From: Acidobacteriota bacterium
GTDB taxonomy: Bacteria > Acidobacteriota > Aminicenantia > Aminicenantales > Saccharicenantaceae
Direction of reading: 5' to 3'
Assembly: GCA_033549365.1 (NCBI GenBank)
Contig: JAWSUF010000012.1
Span: forward strand, 31,803-95,802
DNA: 64,000 nucleotides
This document shows positions 63,288 through 64,000 of the stretch, one piece after another. Numbering within the stretch: position 1 is the stretch's first letter; every line of letters begins with the position of its first letter. A model generated the notes under the pieces. That model did not search any database, was not told the DNA's origin, and saw only the letters and a program-made list of their open reading frames with translations. The translations under genes were made by a program, and so were the position numbers.

Positions 63288-63352
63288 GAGCGTATCCTAT
63301 GTTGGATTTTCCAATTCAACATGGACCCGGAAGGGTCCGAAAGGATACGCTC
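63288..63352. repeat. Left-end hairpins of the IS256-family element
   Basis: An outer 10-bp inverted repeat GAGCGTATCC (63288-63297) and GGATACGCTC (63343-63352) encloses a second hairpin GGACCC-GGAA-GGGTCC (63323-63338). The outer arm covers the AAAGGA ribosome site of the transposase and ends at its ATG. The terminal repeat of the element should lie near here, but the right end is outside the window, so it cannot be confirmed. Confidence 0.6.
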
Positions 63353-64000
63353 ATGAACAAGATTACTGCAAAAGAGGAAAAAGATCGAATGGTTTCTGAG
63401 TCGCGCTCTTTTCTGGACAGAATCATTCAGGAAGGGGCACAACGGATGCTTCAGGAAGCTCTGAAGAACGAAGTGGAAGAGTACTTGAGCCGAATGGAGC
63501 ATCAACGGATGGAGGACGGCCGTCGGGCGATCGTCCGGAACGGTCATCTTCCGGATCGCGACCTGGTCACGGGGGCCGGGCCGGTTCGCATCCGCCAGGA
63601 GCGGGTTCGGGATCGCAGCGGTCGTGAGAAGTTCACAAGTCGGATCCTGCCGCCGTACATGCGTCGAACGCCGAGCGTCGACGAACTGATCCCGGTACTT
63701 TATCTGAAGGGGATCTCGACAGGAGAATTTTCCGAGGCTCTGGAGGCGATTCTGGGGCCGAATGCGGCGGGGCTTTCGGCGACGAACATCGTGCGTTTGA
63801 AAGAAGGCTGGGTGAAGGATTACGAGAGTTGGGCCAAACGCGATCTGAACGGCAAGCGATATGTCTACTGGTGGGTGGACGGGATCTATTTCAATGTCCG
63901 GCTGGATCGCGAGAGACCGTGTATGTTGGTGATTATAGGAGCGTTGGAGGACGGAACGAAAGAACTGGTGGCCGTTTGGGATGGAACGCGCGAGAGCAAG
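63353..64000 (+). mobile_element. IS256-family transposase (5' part, cut by the window end)
   Basis: The first 216 codons of a mutator-type DDE transposase: an N-terminal region with RMLQEALKNEVEEYLSR and DGRRAIVRNGHLPDR, then VRIRQERVRDR, LPPYMRRTPSVDELIPVLYL and the first catalytic Asp in YWWVDGIYFNVRL. The frame is open to the window end; family members are about 400 residues. ATG 63353 has AAAGGA upstream. The element has inserted beside the defence operon promoter. Confidence 0.92.

Overview
The window is 64 kb of GC-rich bacterial DNA, dense in genes and read from both strands. No rRNA, tRNA or CRISPR array was seen. The gene set combines secreted tricorn-, M64-, M28- and S41-type peptidases, a cyclic beta-glucan synthase, a glycogen-type enzyme cluster, a six-bladed propeller exoprotein, a relic of a zinc-ribbon Ser/Thr kinase and an hgcAB mercury-methylation pair. 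This suggests an anaerobic Acidobacteriota-type lineage, possibly Aminicenantia. That placement is inference from gene content, not a phylogeny.

Layout: 1-482 is the end of a MntA/HepT toxin-antitoxin pair. 564-7624 holds a kinase relic, an M64 peptidase, a macro-domain protein, metK, a Xaa-Pro peptidase, pyrB and a SAM methyltransferase whose 5' end carries an (AG)18 tract and looks phase-variable. 7861-15625 holds a tricorn-like protease and two paralogous membrane glycosyltransferases. 15665-17588 is a marR-hgcA-hgcB operon, divergent from a membrane heterodisulfide-reductase-like oxidoreductase (17755-19779). 19850-29032 is a 3060-residue cyclic beta-1,2-glucan synthase, bracketed by a second, decayed copy of the oxidoreductase 3' end. 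29207-39406 holds an RRM protein and a leftward operon for alpha-glucan metabolism (glgB, GH57, malQ) that continues into a kinase/M23/aminotransferase triple fusion and a methyltransferase. 39581-44316 holds a propeller protein, an AT-richer islet of hypotheticals and an amidinotransferase. 44307-47258 is a thi4-pncA-pncB operon. 47388-51280 holds a small protein, an internally deleted S41 peptidase and an M28 peptidase.

51378-63069 is the most distinctive region. It is a single leftward, translationally coupled operon with a near-consensus promoter: an HTH protein, an SNF2 helicase, a collapsed AlbA_2 gene, a small protein, a Rad50-like zinc-hook ATPase with a HEPN-like motif, a truncated mod, AbiV, an intact Mod, a truncated DUF1016 protein with palindromic inserts, and Res. 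I read it as a composite anti-phage operon: a type III restriction-modification and SNF2 core with two accessory modules, each inserted next to a broken core gene. An IS256-family element (63288 to the window end) lies beside its promoter and has cut another gene.

Two themes recur. Good -35/-10 pairs precede many genes (TTGACA-like boxes, 16-18 bp spacers), which helped choose starts. Several genes have also collapsed by internal deletion while keeping both ends (564-632, 29039-29110, 48885-48892, 59696-59944).
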